From positions 186,001 through 250,000 of the forward strand of contig NZ_ASTG01000001.1 in NCBI RefSeq assembly GCF_000412635.1: a stretch of DNA of 64,000 bases, written 5' to 3'. How positions within the stretch are numbered: the first letter of the stretch is position 1; each line of letters starts with the position of its first letter. This DNA comes from Sphingobium bisphenolivorans (GTDB taxonomy: Bacteria > Pseudomonadota > Alphaproteobacteria > Sphingomonadales > Sphingomonadaceae). Made by a program: the position numbers and the translations under genes. Shown here piece by piece: positions 63,198-64,000 of the stretch. The notes under the pieces were generated by a model, which was not told where the DNA came from, searched no databases, and worked only from the letters and a program-made list of their open reading frames with translations.

Positions 63198-64000
63198 ATG
63201 ACGGGTCCTGCAATCCTCCTGCTGCTGGCTGGCCTGGGCGCGATCGCCTGGGTCAGCGCCCGCGCCCGCGCGCTGCGGCTCCAAACCGCAGCCCGCGCCT
63301 CGGGCCGCCGCGATGCCGTGCACAGCCTTCCCGGCTATCACGGCTGGTACGTGGCGCTGTGGACGCTTGTCCCCGCTGCGATATTCCTGGCCGTCTGGGC
63401 CAATGTCGCGCCCGGCCTTGTCACGCAGGATGTTCTAAGCAGCCCGGCGGCGCAGAGCCTGCCCGCGGACGATTTCTCCCGCTCCGCAGTCTTGAGCGAA
63501 GCGCGGGCGATCGCCACGGGCCGACAGGCGGGAGCATTCAATCCGTTCTCGCAGGGCCTCGTCGAACCCTATCGGAATGCCATCAGCAAATATGGCCTGG
63601 CCGGCGCGGCGCTCGCGCTCGTCCTTGCCTTTGCCGGCGGTGCCTATGCCTTCACCCGCGTGCGCCCCGATTTCCGGGCGCGCACACGGGTCGAGCGGTT
63701 GGTGATGGCCGTGCTGCTCATCGCCTCGCTTCTGGCGATCGTCACGACCGTCGGCATCGTCGCCTCGCTGCTGTGGGAAAGTTTCCGCTTCTTCTCGATG
63801 GTCAATCCCATCGACTTCCTGTTCGGCACCAAATGGAGCCCGCAGTCCGCGGCCATGGGCTATGGCAATGACGATGCGTTCGGCGCGGTGCCGCTCTTCT
63901 GGGGCACGATCTTCATCGGCGCGATCATCGCCATGGCGGTCGCGATCCCCCTTGGCCTCATGAGCGCCATCTATCTCACCCAATATGCGCGGCCCCAGGT
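63198..64000 (+). CDS. pstC: Phosphate ABC transporter permease PstC (partial)
   Basis: N-terminal ~267 residues of the PstC permease, truncated by the window edge. The hydrophobic helices (e.g. PAILLLLAGLGAIAWVSARA and YGLAGAALALVLAFAGGAYA) and the conserved FFGTKWSP-type NPIDFLFGTKWSPQ and GTIFIGAIIAMAVAIPLGLM blocks are typical of PstC. It has an extended N-terminal cytoplasmic/periplasmic part compared with E. coli PstC. It starts 9 bp after pstS. Confidence 0.92.
   Translation, partial: MTGPAILLLLAGLGAIAWVSARARALRLQTAARASGRRDAVHSLPGYHGWYVALWTLVPAAIFLAVWANVAPGLVTQDVLSSPAAQSLPADDFSRSAVLSEARAIATGRQAGAFNPFSQGLVEPYRNAISKYGLAGAALALVLAFAGGAYAFTRVRPDFRARTRVERLVMAVLLIASLLAIVTTVGIVASLLWESFRFFSMVNPIDFLFGTKWSPQSAAMGYGNDDAFGAVPLFWGTIFIGAIIAMAVAIPLGLMSAIYLTQYARPQ

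Overview
The window is a chromosomal stretch of a GC-rich alphaproteobacterium, most likely a sphingomonad (Sphingobium/Sphingomonas-like). Support for this comes from gene order and families: odhB/sucA/sucD/mdh, a TorF-type porin, a DUF3734 patatin paired with 3-hydroxybutyrate dehydrogenase, an HprK-related kinase A/PqqD set, a NepR-like peptide, a PafA/SPAP-type alkaline phosphatase, and phoR directly upstream of pstSC. There are no tRNA, rRNA, insertion sequence, prophage or CRISPR signals. Genes are tightly packed, often with 4-nt start/stop overlaps. The largest gene-free stretch (5118-5435) holds a Fur-like box and an intrinsic terminator.

Layout. 1-7.8 kb: TCA-cycle genes on the minus strand (sdhB, a thioesterase, zapE, mdh, sucD, sucA, start of sucB); no sucC lies between mdh and sucD, and sdhCDA is not next to sdhB. 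7.9-13.9 kb: an accessory envelope block with a TagB/TagF-like transferase, a glycosyltransferase, a CDP-alcohol phosphotransferase, a HIT hydrolase, a nucleotidyltransferase and a Wzx-like flippase. Its left part is visibly less GC-rich. 13.9-26.7 kb: housekeeping and envelope genes (asparaginase domain, proC, YbjN, ubiK, tspO, an RND pump with its adaptor, tlyA, a DsbD-like protein, an alkaline phosphatase, cysE). 26.7-33.8 kb: a two-component pair, a TorF porin, a carbonic anhydrase-SulP operon, an orphan response regulator that is a paralogue of the first one, and an exonuclease gene broken by one frameshift.

34-45 kb: a glycosyltransferase with a glycosidase and a DGPF protein, a lipid kinase, a DUF2141 protein, lptF-lptG, a fatty acid desaturase, a large GNAT-fold transferase and a second lipid kinase; this suggests a membrane-lipid neighbourhood. 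45-56.6 kb: metallophosphoesterase, xthA, erpA, M23 peptidase, glnE-bcp-DUF455, a NepR-like gene, a zinc metallopeptidase, patatin and bdhA, and an outer-membrane barrel. 56.6-60.6 kb: an M20 amidohydrolase facing a four-gene unit (Tat-exported small protein, PqqD-like protein, HprK-like kinase, nucleotidyltransferase). 60.7-64 kb: phoR, a three-repeat Pho box, pstS and the start of pstC.

The candidates I find most worth following are the Tat protein/PqqD/HprK/nucleotidyltransferase unit, the CDP-alcohol envelope block, the Fur-box/terminator pair next to mdh (possible iron-responsive small RNA), and the GNAT/lipid-kinase neighbourhood (possible sphingolipid role). All calls come from reading the sequence; no database search was run.
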